From the NCBI GenBank assembly GCA_050744165.1, contig JBOGGN010000009.1, positions 1 to 6,070 of the forward strand: 6,070 bases of DNA. The letters are read 5' to 3'. The stretch is from JBOGGN01 sp050744165. GTDB taxonomy: Bacteria > Actinomycetota > Acidimicrobiia > Acidimicrobiales > Palsa-688. Positions 4,830-6,070 of the stretch are shown in pieces; positions within the stretch are counted from its first letter, which is position 1, and each line of letters starts with the position of its first letter. The notes under the pieces are model-generated. The model was not told where the DNA came from, searched no databases, and worked only from the letters and a program-made list of their open reading frames with translations. The position numbers and the translations under genes were made by a program.

Positions 4830-6070
4830 TTACCCGGTGGTGGGTTGCAGGGCGCCCAGGGTGTCGAGGATGGCGACGAAGTCCTTGGCCCACGGCCAGT
4901 TGGTGGGTCCTCGCCGGGTGAGGCGGCCAGCCCGGTTGACGAGACGGGGCGGCGATGGCGATGAACTGCACCCGCACGGTGCGGGCGACGACGAGCTGGT
5001 CGCCACGCCGGGGTTCGCCCAAGAGGATGGTCCAGCGGACCAAGTTGTGGGCGAGCACCGCGCAGCACAGCCAGGCGCTGTTGGCCGAGAAGTTCCCCGA
5101 CGGGATGTGTTGGAGACCCGATCCTTCCTTGACGTCGCGGATGGTGAGCTCGACCACGGCGTGTTGGCGGTGGAAGGCGTGACGTTGACCGCGTCGCCGC
5201 CGAGGTCGGTCAGGAAGGCGAAGTGCCGCCAGTAGGGCCACAACTCGGCCTGGGCGGCGCCGGTGAGCCGGGTGCGGCGCACCACCGGGCGCCGGCCGCC
5301 GTAGACGCACTCGGCGACTTTGGCTTCCCCGTCGTCGGGGTAGTCGATGGTCGTCCACAAGGGTCTCGTCGGTGGTGGCGATGGCCGCGGCGACGGCTTT
5401 CGTGCCGGCCGGCACGGCCATGGTGTAGCGAACGTCGAGCCGGCGAGCAGGCCGGTGGTGTCGCCCGACCAGAACCCCGAGTCCAAACGGGCCACGATGG
5501 CCCCCGCCGCGCCGGCCCGGCGGACCCGGGCGATCAGCTTGCCGAGGAAGCGACGGGCGCCGCGGCCAGTGTTGGCCGACCCTTTGCGCATCCGGGCGTG
5601 GAAGATCTCGCCGGTGTCGGCCCGGGAGGCGACGATGGGGTGGTAGCCGAGCACCTTGGTGTAGCCGTACGCGGCACCCTGTTTGGCCTTGCCGGACACC
5701 TCGCAGATGGTGGAATCGATGTCGACGACCAGCAGGCCGTCCTGCGGGCCCGTCCCGCCGCCCACGCCCGAGCCAGGGCGTCACCGATGACTGTCTCCAG
5801 CTGGCGGACTTGGCCGAAGGTGCACGCCCTGAGGAACGTGCCCAGCGTGGAGGGCGCCATCACCCGATGACCCAACACCGCCTCCGTCCGTCGCCCCGCT
5901 GCGCAGCATGTCGGCATGGTCGATGTGCGACCCGCCTGCCACCATGGCGTGCACCAACGTCAGGACCTTGCGCCCCGGCAGCGCCGCACCCACCCGGTCG
6001 CCCAGACGCATCGTGGCGTTGATCAGCGCCTCCAAACCCAAGCGGGCCACCAAGGTCGCCACCAACACCA
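4830..6070 (-). pseudogene. IS1380-family transposase, six frame disruptions, 5' end outside window
   Basis: DDE transposase of an IS1380-type element, read leftward and ending at TAA 4832-4830. Joining the frames gives about 410 residues. In order: LVATLVARLGLEALIN, GAALPGRKVLTLVHAMVAGG, VLGHRVMAPSTLGTFLRA, LLVVDIDSTICEVSGKAKQG (first catalytic Asp region), YGYTKVLGYHPIVASRADTG, RKGSANTGRGARRF, ARLDSGFWS (second Asp), TIDYPDDGEAKVAEC, LWPYWRHFAFLTDL, FHRQHAVVELTIRDVKEG (Glu), and IPSGNFSANSAW near the end. Family members are about 430-470 residues, so only the extreme N-terminus is cut by the window edge. Frame changes: CCGT duplication at 5884-5891, one base lost near 5754-5760, one lost near 5437-5442, one gained at 5361-5363, one lost near 5180, one gained at 4946-4949. 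No in-frame nonsense codon is seen. The catalytic assignment follows the family and was not tested. Confidence 0.92.
5884..5891. repeat. 4-bp tandem duplication (CCGT)2 in the IS1380 transposase
   Basis: On the coding strand a single copy restores GATEAVLGHRVMAPS, the expected family sequence. The extra copy shifts the frame just after DHADMLRSG. Confidence 0.75.

Noticed and set aside
1..6070. CRISPR array, toxin-antitoxin pair, phage defence or other unusual system
   Set aside because: No spaced direct repeats, no paired small genes and no defence-type domains were seen. The right half is fully explained by two insertion sequences.

Overview
The window looks like chromosomal DNA from a high-GC actinobacterium. 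Coding regions are strongly G/C-biased at third codon positions, the two main plus-strand genes appear to start at TTG and GTG, a possible leaderless promoter is present, and both insertion sequences have an actinobacterial flavour. The species cannot be told from the sequence.

Left half (1-3370): part of a surface-polysaccharide or glycoconjugate locus. On the minus strand, the N-terminal 313 residues of a Wzx-like (MOP superfamily) flippase run off the left edge. Just upstream of it on the same strand is a possible 47-residue membrane peptide. A divergent intergenic region (about 1132-1433) separates these from a plus-strand pair: a GT4-type glycosyltransferase (TTG start at 1434) and a class I SAM-dependent methyltransferase. 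The methyltransferase is best started at GTG 2504, behind a perfect AAGGAGGT, with its start codon overlapping the glycosyltransferase stop. A plausible division of labour is that the glycosyltransferase extends a lipid-linked glycan, the methyltransferase modifies a sugar or precursor, and the flippase exports the product. The glycan itself cannot be deduced.

Right half (3371-6070): a mobile-element block. A complete IS3-family element (3500-4772, 1273 bp) is bounded by 27-bp imperfect terminal inverted repeats and a 3-bp GTG target duplication. It carries broken orfA and orfB, but keeps the -1 slippery heptamer between them and a DD(35)E triad. It lies downstream of the 3' end of a minus-strand IS1380-family transposase pseudogene that runs off the right edge and contains six frame changes. 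The simplest reading is that the IS1380-type element inserted next to the methyltransferase stop and the IS3 element later inserted into its 3' non-coding tail.

The flippase, glycosyltransferase and methyltransferase reading frames are clean, while the two transposons together carry about ten frame disruptions and no in-frame nonsense codon. This is either indel-dominated recent decay or local consensus error in repeat DNA. I see no CRISPR array, RNA gene or convincing unknown multi-gene system. The most interesting items are the possible leaderless small membrane protein, the palindrome over the glycosyltransferase promoter region and the nested, indel-ridden transposons.
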